From contig NZ_PHHE01000001.1 of NCBI RefSeq assembly GCF_002813455.1, positions 5,983,001 through 6,047,000 on the forward strand: 64,000 nucleotides of DNA. Direction: 5' to 3'. A model generated the notes under the pieces. That model had not been told where the DNA came from. It searched no databases and saw only the letters and a list, made by a program, of their open reading frames with translations. Made by a program: the position numbers and the translations under genes. The stretch's first letter is position 1. Each line of letters begins with the position of its first letter. Shown here piece by piece: positions 45,011 through 53,592 of this stretch. Source of the DNA: Pseudomonas baetica (lineage in GTDB: Bacteria > Pseudomonadota > Gammaproteobacteria > Pseudomonadales > Pseudomonadaceae).

Positions 45011-46519
45011 ATGGATAGAAGCGTTGATACGACCCTCACGGATGATATCGCTGCTCTCGTTGGTAAATACTGGGGCAAAAAAGATATTGATCCCCATTCG
45101 AGCCAACTGAAAGCGCTGTTCAAGCAGATGAAAGATGCCGCCGATGAAGGCGCCTTGCCTGTCAGCAAACAAATTTCCATCGCTATCGAAACTTGCCCCG
45201 ATAAGTCGGCGAATGCCAAGCGGCTCGACGCGCTGCGTGAGAAGCAGAAGATCCTCTATGAAGAGGCTTGTGCCCTTCGCGATGAAGCCCGTGGAAAGGC
45301 CCGCGCGATCCGCAATCAAGCGCGCAAATTGCGGGATAAGGAAACACTCGATGGATGCCCGGATATGTGTATTCAATTTGAGGATCTGGACTGGAGTGAC
45401 TATTACACTTTGAACTCCAATATCAAATACCCGGATGTTCGCCAGATCCAGCCCAAGGTCTGTGGGGGAGGGCTGGTTGAATACATGAAACTTTTCGACC
45501 TCCTGCAAAGCCAACGCGAGCAATGTTGTTCATTTGATCCGCTTGAGTTGCCTGACTTCACAGCGCTGGTGGAAAAGTTTCCGACCTTGCCCGCCATCCT
45601 GATTCCCTCAGGCGGCAGGCAGCGGTCCTGGCTGGAAACTGTCAAGGACAAACCCGAACAGTTCTGGTGGTATCGATTCGCTGGACAGGTGCCGGTTGTG
45701 TTCCTCGTTTCAAATGAGGATATTTCCGATTACCGGGATTTAGAGGACGTCGGTGTAACGCTCGTTGGGTACGATGGTTTTGGCATAGGCTGTGGGCGAG
45801 CGGCGGGCGTGCGTGTCGCAGAAAGGCTCAATCGCCTTTGTTTCATGGCCGATGATCGAACCCGGAATCTTTTTTATAGTTACGAAGGGTTCGACTATCC
45901 CGTCACGCTCGATTACCTTCAGGATATCGGTGATCTGGAGAAGCAACTTCCCTGGATCAGCGGCGTCGGTCCCAAAGGCGAATTGAACATCCTCACGATC
46001 ATCAACCCCAAAACGAGTGAGACAGCCAAAGTTGCTTTTCCGAAATATTTCATAGCCTCGAAAGAAGACAAAGCGCTCGCTCGTTATTGTGAAATGCTGC
46101 GGCTATTTGCTGGAAAATGGCGCGTGGGGCTGGACACAGGAATGATTGCGGTTGGGGCGGAGGTTGAAGGCAAGGCAAATTTCCCGTTTCATTTTCGGGT
46201 TGAGTTCGATGCCAATAATCCTCCCTATGCAAATGTCCCAGACTCATTCACTGGCGTGAAGGACAAAGAAATAGGTGGCATCGTCAAGTGTGACCGATAC
46301 AAATCGCTGGGGAACAACAGCTACCCGATAGATTGGGCGCGCCTAAGCACCAGCAAGGGTTTCCTCAACCGATGGGACGCGGTCAAAATGCAGGACTCTG
46401 CGATGTACCTGCTATTGACGGAAATCTGTGCCGGGTTGAAAGCAAAAAAAATAGCCGAAACGTTGAGCAAAACGGACGCGGAAGACTTTAAAAAATACAT
46501 AACGCCCTGGTTCAGTTGA
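45011..46519 (+). CDS. Unrecognised protein with glycosyltransferase-like features
   Basis: A 502-residue soluble protein with lower GC than its neighbours, three bases after the GNAT-fusion stop. Residues 65-112 are strongly charged and predicted coiled coil. Residues 195-300 show the run IPSGGR (198-203), FLVSNEDISDY (231-241), GFGIGCGR (256-263) and MADDRT (279-284). This order, a basic RGGR-like start, a V-V-F-x-V-x-x-x-D-Y strand, a GIGxxR loop and a hydrophobic-DD motif, is like the TAGT/GREB1 and other GT-A-fold nucleotide-sugar transferases, with DD as metal ligand. That resemblance is my reading, not a database match. The C-terminal 170 residues are unassigned. Paired with the accessory-domain gene, it is plausibly an effector. 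A terminator follows at 46559. Confidence 0.55.
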   Translation: MDRSVDTTLTDDIAALVGKYWGKKDIDPHSSQLKALFKQMKDAADEGALPVSKQISIAIETCPDKSANAKRLDALREKQKILYEEACALRDEARGKARAIRNQARKLRDKETLDGCPDMCIQFEDLDWSDYYTLNSNIKYPDVRQIQPKVCGGGLVEYMKLFDLLQSQREQCCSFDPLELPDFTALVEKFPTLPAILIPSGGRQRSWLETVKDKPEQFWWYRFAGQVPVVFLVSNEDISDYRDLEDVGVTLVGYDGFGIGCGRAAGVRVAERLNRLCFMADDRTRNLFYSYEGFDYPVTLDYLQDIGDLEKQLPWISGVGPKGELNILTIINPKTSETAKVAFPKYFIASKEDKALARYCEMLRLFAGKWRVGLDTGMIAVGAEVEGKANFPFHFRVEFDANNPPYANVPDSFTGVKDKEIGGIVKCDRYKSLGNNSYPIDWARLSTSKGFLNRWDAVKMQDSAMYLLLTEICAGLKAKKIAETLSKTDAEDFKKYITPWFS

Positions 46520-46558
46520 GTGTCTACTAATCCAGAGCAAATGCCGGTCCATAAAAGA

Positions 46559-46590
46559 AGCCCTGACACTCATCGAGTTCAGGGCTTTTT
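46559..46590 (+). terminator. Rho-independent terminator
   Basis: AGCCCTGA-12 nt-TCAGGGCT followed by TTTT, ending the GNAT-fusion/45011 operon. Confidence 0.85.
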
Positions 46591-46639
46591 CGCACCTGGC
46601 CTTCAAACAATCAAAATCTTATGAGCGTTAGCGGTTCTA

Positions 46640-46716
46640 ATGGTCGCCAGAACTCCTTCCCTCAATGGACTGAGAGTATTTGAATCGGCTGCTCGCCATA
46701 TGAGTTTCCAACTGAC
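46640..46716 (+). pseudogene. N-terminal remnant of a GcvA-type LysR regulator
   Basis: Frame from ATG 46640 reads MVARTPSLNGLRVFESAARH then MSFQLT, the exact kind of start found in GcvA-like LysR genes (PSLNxLRxFExAARxxSF), and then runs into unrelated sequence with GGCGGGGGCGGGG and stops. Only the first half of the HTH remains. It lies between the effector-like module and the cupin gene. Confidence 0.6.
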
Positions 46717-46862
46717 CCGGCGGGGGCGGGGTTTGTACCGGCGTGTATCCGCCACCCGGCCATACACACGTGATCAACAACCCCCGATTTTTTGACACAT
46801 CGCGTGTACATCTTGCGGTCACAGTGGAGGCCATCACACAGCTACTGATTGAGGGCTGCATC

Positions 46863-47276
46863 ATGCAACGTAATCGACTGATCGCCACTGCCGGCATTCT
46901 CTTCGCAATGAGCGGTTTTGCTCACGCCGACGATGCCCAGGCCATGAGCTGGCAAAAAGGGCTGAGCCGCACGGACCTGGTGCGCGAGGACCTCGGCGCT
47001 GCCGACCGTGAAGTCATTCAGGCCCGCGTTGACTTCGAGCCGGGCGTCGCCGCACCCCGGCATGTACATCCGGGGGTCGAGGTGGCTTACGTGATCAGTG
47101 GCACCTTGGAGTATCAACTGCAAGGCCGGGCGCCAGTGACGCTCAAGGCCGGAGAGTCGTTGCTGATTCCGCAAGGCGTAGCGCACATTGCCCGCAACGT
47201 CGGCGCGGGCAAGGCTTCGGAGTTGGCCACTTATGTTGTCAGGAAGGGGGAGCCACTGCTGGTTCTGCAGCCGTGA
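46863..47276 (+). CDS. Exported cupin-domain protein
   Basis: A 137-residue protein with signal peptide (residues 1-22, LIATAGILFAMSGFAHA) and one cupin barrel: VDFEPGVAAPRHVHPGVEVAYVISG (metal-binding His/His/Glu) and IPQGVAHIARNVG (fourth His). Start ATG 46863; the longer frame from 46743 lacks coding character. Function of such secreted single cupins is unknown. It stands alone between two module regions. Confidence 0.8.
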   Translation: MQRNRLIATAGILFAMSGFAHADDAQAMSWQKGLSRTDLVREDLGAADREVIQARVDFEPGVAAPRHVHPGVEVAYVISGTLEYQLQGRAPVTLKAGESLLIPQGVAHIARNVGAGKASELATYVVRKGEPLLVLQP

Positions 47277-47507
47277 TGTTGCCTCAGTGCAGAAAAATTG
47301 CTGCGACGAGTGCGATGCCGAGGTACGGGCGACCTTGCGCCGGGATTTGACGGCACGTATGCAACTCCATAAAAGTGCGCTTCCTGCAAAGTGATTCGCC
47401 ATCCGCCACGCGTGTGGTTGCAGTGTCAGGAAGCGCTGGCGCCTGTCTTCAATTTTGATCAATAAAGAGTTTTCGGGGTGTGTTTGCACCTCGGCAAAGG
47501 AGAATGT

Positions 47508-50500
47508 TTGAAGGATTCAGAGGCTTTTATCGACGTTGATTACCGCACTTTCCGTCAGCGAATCCTGCACGACTGCCCGTCCTGTCGCGACGCCAGTCCA
47601 TCCTGGTATGAATTCGACGCCGACGAGTCCCCCCATCGTTATCAGACGTTGCGCAAGAGGGTGCGCGAGTTCCGCGAACAGGTGCGCCGTAGTGTCCGCC
47701 AGTTGATGCAGGACAGTCCCGGTCATGAGCCGTTGATTCGACGGGCGCTGGGCATTCCCGCCGAGATTCCTTTGATCGTCGAGCGATGGTCGTGTATCCG
47801 CCACTTTGGCCAGAGCTTTGTGCCGCTGTTCCTCACCTGGCCAGCGGTGCAGTCGTTGGCGAATCAGGTCCGCACTTACGAAGGGCGTGAGTATCTGTTC
47901 GATACTCGACTCGAACGCATGCTGAGTGCCGATCTCGGGTCGTTCAATTCAGGAATTGATCTTGCCCTGCGTCGGTTGCCGGCACCGTCTTTCGATCAGT
48001 TGCGGGCGTTGCGGTCGCTGGACCCGGAATGGATACAGGTCTGTTTTCGCGTCGGCGTGCGCAGCGTGGCGGAAATGGAGCCCTATTCGCGCAACGGAAA
48101 TTATTCGTTGGCCGGTGAGTTGGCCTTGATGCTGGTGGAAGAAGGTGTAATTGCCCGCAAGGAAGAGTTTGCCTGGATCAAGGCGAGCTATGAGTGGCGC
48201 TCGCTGCAGGATCACAGCCGTGAACATCTGCTGGCGAAATCCCGTCGGTTGGTACGTGTGTTGCGAACTCACGGCATTGAGCGCCAGCGCATCGCAACGA
48301 TTTTCGAGTATTGCATCACCAGTTTTGACGGCAAACGATGCGAAGCGAATCTGGCGGTTGTGCAACGCGCCGGTATAGGAGATCTGACGGCTTTATACGA
48401 TGGCTGCGGCGAGGCGTTGTGGCGGTCATTGCCGGCGAGCTGGGCGTTTGTAACAGACACCATTGGCGCTTGCAGCGTCGCGCAAGTGCAGTCATTCAAG
48501 CGTCTGATCGACAGCCGTCAGCAACTGTCGGTCGAGTGCGTCACGTTCCTGAAAAGCCTCGGCGCCGGTATCAACGAACTGGCCGAATGTCAGTCGCTGA
48601 TTCTGCACGTCAGCAACAAGGACCAGGCTGCGCCGGCAGTTGTCGGTCTCAATCTGCTGGCTGGCGCGCCGCACCTGCTGAGTATCCAACAGTTGACGCA
48701 GTGCCTTGCGTACCTGTCCTACCCCGAGAAACTGCCTGAGTATCTGCAAGTCCTGGCCAGATTCGGGTACGGCTCCGCGGCGAGCGTATTGGCATTCCAG
48801 AAATGCTATGCAAACAGTTCTGCCTGGTCGCTGGAGCGGTGGATGAAGGTGCTCGGCACTCGCCGTGACGGCGAGCTGGCCGATGTGGTCGATTGGGTTT
48901 TGCAGGCGAGCAAAAGTGCCGATGCAGAGGTTTACGACTATCTGGAAGGCGCTGTGCCTTTACCGGATTTCAAGCATCTGCAACAGGTGCTGCCGATCTG
49001 CGTACTCGGTCGCCAGTTGCTGCAATTTCTGGTCGAGCGTAAAGGCATGAGTAGCGTCCACGCGATACGCCACTGGTATTTCAAGGTGGTCAAAGGCATT
49101 CAAGGCTTTCGCTGGTGGGGTAAGGCTGATGATGTGTATTTCCTGCTGCTGGAGGATGCTTACGGCCGCAACAATTTCAGTCCGGTCGAGGCGAACCAGA
49201 GTTGTGTCAGGGCGGTTGTCGAGGCCCGTTGCCTTGACGTGTTGGGCAGTCGGCTGTCCTGTGCCGACGATGCCGCCAGGGTCGCCTATGACCAGGCCAA
49301 GGCAGCACTGTTTGCCAAAGAACTGGGCCTGTTGATGCCGGTGTTGCCGAAGATTCTCGACGAGACCGCTGGTGTGGTGCTCAAGAGCGTTCTGCGTGCT
49401 GCATGGGAGCCAGCGCACGTACTCGATGAAAAGCTCGCCGCGATCAATCCGTTGATCGACGATCTGGTCGCCGGTCGAGGGCCTTCGGGCGCGCAATTGA
49501 CTGAACTGGAAGCCGACGCGGTGTCCATGCTTTACCGGACTGCGGTCGACGTGGTGCAGCAGACGTGGCCCGAAGTCGTCGGGCAAGAGCACGATCTCGG
49601 CGGGCTGAAGTTGCAAGGTCACTACGCGATGTCCTGGGACAACGCCTTTCGCAGCCTTCGCGTCGGGTTCAAGCTTGAACGGCAAAGTCTCAATGGCCTG
49701 GCCTATGCCGCGGCGTACTCGGCAAACTTTCAGTCGCATAACTACGAGAGTATTGCCACCGCCTGCAAACCACTGTTCCCCAAGCGCTTGAATCAGGCTG
49801 CTCGTGATCCCTGGTCGCTGGCGGCGCATCTGGGCGTGTTGTTGGCGGCGGCGCGGGAAGATTCTGCGGTGGCGCGCTGGATCAGCGACGACCTGGACGT
49901 GGTCGCCCAGATGGCCGGGGAGGGCAGGCAAGCTTTCGAGCGGTTCGAACAACTGAACAAGTTGTTCGGCAGCACCTTGCCGGATGCACTGGATGAACAC
50001 GCCGAGCGCTTCCTTGCCCGGTTCAGCGAGGCGGACGCCTTGTCTTTTGCCAACCGGCTTGTGCCGTCTGCCGAGGGTTTGTCCGGCAGCGGCCGGGAGC
50101 AATTGCACGCTGCTTTCAGACTGGTGAGGGAGAGGGTTCTGCAAACCTGTTTGCGATGGGTCGCCAGAGAACAGGCGAAGTTTGCGAAGGAAAAGACCGA
50201 GAATCTGTCCACGGCATTGACGGCGACATTGTCAAAGCATCCGGCGGCGTTTTTTGCCAAACACGCGGCGGCTCTCTGCACGCGGTCCAATACGCTGATG
50301 TGGAAAGAGGCCAGGCATGCTCACCTCGTGGTCTTCGACCCGGCGCATCGGCGCCTGGCGGGCATGGCACTGGTGTACATCGAGTTGATCCCTGCGCTGC
50401 ACCGGGACAAAAAGTGTCTGATCATCAGAGCGATCAACCCGATGGATGACATGCTGGCGGCCCATACCGCCTCATCGATTGTCGACGCATTTTTCAATGT

Positions 50501-50807
50501 CGCCATTCAGATCGCCGAAGAGAATTCACTGGCGGCTGTCGCCTTTCCCGGATGCGGCGGCGCTGATTTGCTCTCCAACCAGGACGCGATACAAAAGGAC
50601 ATCGTCAAGCGTTACACACAAAAGACTGTGAACGGGTTCGGTCATGCAGCGGGCACTGACCTCAGTGAAAGCCCGGAGCATTGGCGCAGGCATCCGCGGC
50701 ACGTCGGCGCGAGCTTTTTCGCTTATGAGCAGGGCAAGGAAAAGGTCAGTGAGGTTTACGCCATCTGGCCGGGCGATGCCCTACGAACGCAACAACCTGT
50801 GGCTTGA
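47508..50807 (+). CDS. 1099-residue protein of unknown function with possible C-terminal GNAT-like domain
   Basis: A very large intracellular protein starting at TTG 47508 with AAAGGAG 5 bases upstream; the ATG that overlaps is out of frame. No signal peptide, transmembrane helix or RTX repeat. Residues about 1-870 are almost entirely helical, without a recognisable motif apart from one CPSC near residue 23 and local cysteines; the pattern would suit an alpha-solenoid. About 960-1030 contain HLVVFDPAHRRLAGMALVYIEL, then CLIIRAINPMDDMLAAHTAS and VDAFFNVAIQIAEENSL, an order of strands and a helix that resembles a GNAT acyltransferase fold; the acetyl-CoA loop is atypical. Codon use is like the chromosome. 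No partner genes. It could be an acyltransferase effector or a scaffold; I cannot name it. Confidence 0.55.
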   Translation: MKDSEAFIDVDYRTFRQRILHDCPSCRDASPSWYEFDADESPHRYQTLRKRVREFREQVRRSVRQLMQDSPGHEPLIRRALGIPAEIPLIVERWSCIRHFGQSFVPLFLTWPAVQSLANQVRTYEGREYLFDTRLERMLSADLGSFNSGIDLALRRLPAPSFDQLRALRSLDPEWIQVCFRVGVRSVAEMEPYSRNGNYSLAGELALMLVEEGVIARKEEFAWIKASYEWRSLQDHSREHLLAKSRRLVRVLRTHGIERQRIATIFEYCITSFDGKRCEANLAVVQRAGIGDLTALYDGCGEALWRSLPASWAFVTDTIGACSVAQVQSFKRLIDSRQQLSVECVTFLKSLGAGINELAECQSLILHVSNKDQAAPAVVGLNLLAGAPHLLSIQQLTQCLAYLSYPEKLPEYLQVLARFGYGSAASVLAFQKCYANSSAWSLERWMKVLGTRRDGELADVVDWVLQASKSADAEVYDYLEGAVPLPDFKHLQQVLPICVLGRQLLQFLVERKGMSSVHAIRHWYFKVVKGIQGFRWWGKADDVYFLLLEDAYGRNNFSPVEANQSCVRAVVEARCLDVLGSRLSCADDAARVAYDQAKAALFAKELGLLMPVLPKILDETAGVVLKSVLRAAWEPAHVLDEKLAAINPLIDDLVAGRGPSGAQLTELEADAVSMLYRTAVDVVQQTWPEVVGQEHDLGGLKLQGHYAMSWDNAFRSLRVGFKLERQSLNGLAYAAAYSANFQSHNYESIATACKPLFPKRLNQAARDPWSLAAHLGVLLAAAREDSAVARWISDDLDVVAQMAGEGRQAFERFEQLNKLFGSTLPDALDEHAERFLARFSEADALSFANRLVPSAEGLSGSGREQLHAAFRLVRERVLQTCLRWVAREQAKFAKEKTENLSTALTATLSKHPAAFFAKHAAALCTRSNTLMWKEARHAHLVVFDPAHRRLAGMALVYIELIPALHRDKKCLIIRAINPMDDMLAAHTASSIVDAFFNVAIQIAEENSLAAVAFPGCGGADLLSNQDAIQKDIVKRYTQKTVNGFGHAAGTDLSESPEHWRRHPRHVGASFFAYEQGKEKVSEVYAIWPGDALRTQQPVA

Positions 50808-50830
50808 TTGTCTGATTCTGTGCGTCGCGC

Positions 50831-50865
50831 TCACCCGGCTTCTGTGGCGTTGATTCGCCGGGTGA
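50831..50865 (+). terminator. Hairpin after the large gene
   Basis: TCACCCGG-19 nt-CCGGGTGA, a perfect 8-bp stem 23 bases after the stop; no T-run. Confidence 0.45.
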
Positions 50866-50981
50866 TCCATTCGCGACTGCAGGCAAGCACGCGGTCTGCG
50901 ACGGCAGTCGGGAAAGGGATAAAACCGTGGGGAGAGGAGGGCAACCCAAGTGATATTCGCAGTGACCTTGTATGAAAAATC

Positions 50982-51335
50982 CTAACCCTGTTGCTCGGCT
51001 AAATAGCGACTCGGCACTTCCCCCAGCAATTGCTTGAACACTGTGGCAAGCGCACTTGAACTGCTGTACCCCAACGCCATGGCGACCTGGGTGACCGGCT
51101 GCCCCTTACCCAGCATGACTACCGCTGCGAGCAAACAGGCCTGTTGCCGCCATTCGATATAGCTGACCCCGGTGTGCAATCGAAAATACCGAGTAAATGT
51201 CCGCCTGCTCATCTGCTGGTGCTGGTGCTGGTGCTGGTGGCGATCGTTTTGGGGGCAGGGCACCTGCAGTGCGGGTGGTTGCGCCGTCGCGTAGTCTGAC
51301 CGGGCATCGATCTTGCGCGAGGAACTCATCGGCAC
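50982..51335 (-). pseudogene. AraC-family regulator remnant
   Basis: The 117-codon frame ends in the second helix-turn-helix of an AraC protein (AMALGYSSSSALATVFKQLLGEVPSRYL) preceded by MSRRTFTRYFRLHTG. The N-terminal ligand domain and first recognition helix are missing; instead there is a low-complexity HRHQHQHQHQQ stretch from a (GGTGCT)n-type run at about 51214-51240. Such truncation points to a decayed regulator of the neighbouring old-yellow-enzyme gene. Confidence 0.7.
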
Positions 51336-51459
51336 GCTTGCGTATCGATTATGCGGATTGAGCGCAATATGTTTTCGCGATCCGGTCGATTATCAGAAAG
51401 CCTCATCGGCAATAGTCTGGCGTTCAGAAGATCCATTCAAACTTGCCGAGGAAACGCTG

Positions 51460-52560
51460 ATGTCCACACTTTTTACGCCTGGCGCTGTTGGTAACCTGCG
51501 CACTCCCAATCGCGTGGTCATGGCCCCGATGACACGCTCGCGAAGCACTCAGCCTGGCGATGTGCCTAACGCCATGAACGCGGTCTACTACGCGCAGCGC
51601 GCATCGGCCGCATTCATCGTCACCGAAGCCACGCAAATTTCGCCACAGGGCAAAGGCTATTCCTATACGCCGGGTATTTACAGCGACGAACAGGTTGCAG
51701 GCTGGCGCTTGGTGACCGACGCCGTGCATGCCGCGGGCGGTCGTATTTTCCTGCAACTGTGGCACGTAGGGCGGATGTCGCACCCCGACTTCCACAATGG
51801 AGCGCTGCCGGTTGCGCCTTCTGCTATCCCGTTCGAGGGCAGCATCTGGAAAGTCGACCCCGAGACCGGCGTGGGCAGCATGGCTGAATGTCCAACGCCT
51901 CAAGCCCTGAGTCGTGAAGGCATAGACGCCATCATCGATGATTTCCGCAAGGCTGCTCGTAATGCCCTGAAGGCAGGTTTTGACGGGGTCGAAGTACACG
52001 GGGCGAATGGCTACCTGATCGACCAGTTCCTACGCACCACCTCCAACGTGCGCACGGATGAGTACGGCGGCTCACGGGAAAACCGCCTGCGCTTTCTCAA
52101 AGATGTCATGGATGCCGTGATCGAAGAAGTGGGTGCCGAGCGCACAGCGATTCGGCTGGCGCCATTTCTGACGGCGCGAGGCATGGCGTGCCCGGACATT
52201 CTGCCGACGATATTGGAAGCGGCGACTTATTTGCAGGATAAAGGCATTGCGTACCTGCATCTGGTGGAAGCGGACTGGGACGATGCACCGACGTTTCCAG
52301 AAGAGTTTCGCCAGGCCGTGCGCGGGCGTTTTCGCAACGCCATCGTGGTGGCCGGGAAGTACGACCTGGATCGCGCAGAGTGGGTGTTGACCAAGGGCTA
52401 CGCAGACTTTGTCGCCTTCGGCCGAAAATTTGTCGCCAATCCCGATCTGCCACTGCGTCTGGAAAAGGGCTATCCATTGGCCGGTCTGGAGGGCGCTGAG
52501 TTATTTGGCGGTACCGAACGGGGTTACTCTGATTTTCCCGCCTGGTCTCGGCAGGCCTGA
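51460..52560 (+). CDS. Old yellow enzyme (alkene reductase, NemA/XenB-like)
   Basis: A 366-residue FMN-dependent ene-reductase that reduces activated C=C bonds (enones, nitro-esters) with NAD(P)H. Start ATG 51460 (MSTLFTPGAVGNL) has GAGG upstream; the in-frame ATG 51313 is rejected. Motifs: NRVVMAPMTRSRS, TEATQISPQGKGY, LQLWHVGRMSH, the active-site His/Asn pair in EVHGANGYLIDQFLR, SNVRTDEYGGSRENRLRF and AFGRKFVANPDLPLRL. All typical for the bacterial class. It is convergent with the LysR gene at 52608, which may be its regulator (NemR-like TetR absent). Confidence 0.92.
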   Translation: MSTLFTPGAVGNLRTPNRVVMAPMTRSRSTQPGDVPNAMNAVYYAQRASAAFIVTEATQISPQGKGYSYTPGIYSDEQVAGWRLVTDAVHAAGGRIFLQLWHVGRMSHPDFHNGALPVAPSAIPFEGSIWKVDPETGVGSMAECPTPQALSREGIDAIIDDFRKAARNALKAGFDGVEVHGANGYLIDQFLRTTSNVRTDEYGGSRENRLRFLKDVMDAVIEEVGAERTAIRLAPFLTARGMACPDILPTILEAATYLQDKGIAYLHLVEADWDDAPTFPEEFRQAVRGRFRNAIVVAGKYDLDRAEWVLTKGYADFVAFGRKFVANPDLPLRLEKGYPLAGLEGAELFGGTERGYSDFPAWSRQA

Positions 52561-52607
52561 GCGCTCAGGCCCGGCCAGATGTAAATGAAACTCGCCTTGA
52601 AACTGGC

Positions 52608-53492
52608 TCAGTTCGTCAGTTTCAAGGCGATTTCGTCCATCAGCAATTTGACTCGACGTGGCAGTGCGTGGCCGGACGGGTAGACAATTTGCAAGTCCAC
52701 ACCCGGTAAGGAATAGGCCTGCAGCACCTCGATCAACCGCCCGGTGTTCAAGTCTTCGCGCACATCGATGTACGACTTGATACACAGGCCATGCCCGGCA
52801 AGACACCATTGCCGCACCTGATCGCCGTCGTTGGCGATGCGCCTGCCCGAAACCGACACCTTAAAAGAGCGACCGTCGCTGCGGAACTGCCATTCACGGT
52901 GGATGTTGTTGCCGAAGCGCATCAGGATGCACGGGTGCTGTGCCAATTCTGCCGGGTGCTGAGGCTCGCCATGGGCCCTGAGATAGGCAGGCGATGCGCA
53001 CACGACCCGGCGCCCCTCGCTGAGTTTTCTGACGCGCAGCGTACTGTCGGGCAACGCCCCGTAACGAATGGCAAAGTCGATGCCTTGACCCGCGAGATCA
53101 AGGACGCCGTCAGTCAGATTCAAGTCAACGCTGACTTCAGGATTCTCCTCCAGAAATTGATCGAGAATCGGCACGATGTGGTTTCGGCCCAAGTCAACGG
53201 GCGCACTCAGCCGTATCAGACCTGAAATGTGGTCCGTGCCCAGTTTGATACTGCTCTCAATGTGTTCAGCGTCTGCCAGCAGTCGGCGCGCGCCCTCCAG
53301 TAGCAACCGCCCTTCATCGGTCAAACTGATGGAACGCGTCGTGCGAGTCAGAAGGGTCGCTGCGTAATGCTTCTCCAGAGCGGCGAGCCGTTCCGAAACC
53401 GAGGTGGGTGATAACCCTGCCTCTCGGCCTGCCGCCGACAACCCGCCTTTCTCGACAATCAACAAAAACAGCGCCAGGTTTTCAATGAGCAT
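52608..53492 (-). CDS. LysR-family transcriptional regulator
   Basis: A 294-residue LysR protein: HTH in residues 1-60 (LIVEKGGLSAAGREAGLSPTSVSERLAALEKHY), inducer-binding domain about 88-290 with SAPVDLGRNHIVPILDQFLEE. Start ATG 53492. Convergent with the old yellow enzyme gene; target unknown. Confidence 0.9.
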   Translation of the reverse strand: MLIENLALFLLIVEKGGLSAAGREAGLSPTSVSERLAALEKHYAATLLTRTTRSISLTDEGRLLLEGARRLLADAEHIESSIKLGTDHISGLIRLSAPVDLGRNHIVPILDQFLEENPEVSVDLNLTDGVLDLAGQGIDFAIRYGALPDSTLRVRKLSEGRRVVCASPAYLRAHGEPQHPAELAQHPCILMRFGNNIHREWQFRSDGRSFKVSVSGRRIANDGDQVRQWCLAGHGLCIKSYIDVREDLNTGRLIEVLQAYSLPGVDLQIVYPSGHALPRRVKLLMDEIALKLTN

Positions 53493-53592
53493 GTTTCGGA
53501 TTTCCCTGAACAGGATTGCGCGCTGGATTCTACGCCAGATTATTCAGGGAAATCGTTTCTCAAAGCACCTTGAGGGGAGACACGACCAAGGC

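Noticed and set aside
44201..46519. Assigning the module as a T6SS effector/immunity pair
   Set aside because: No VgrG, Hcp, PAAR or baseplate gene lies nearby and the immunity role is unproven, so only a module description is given.
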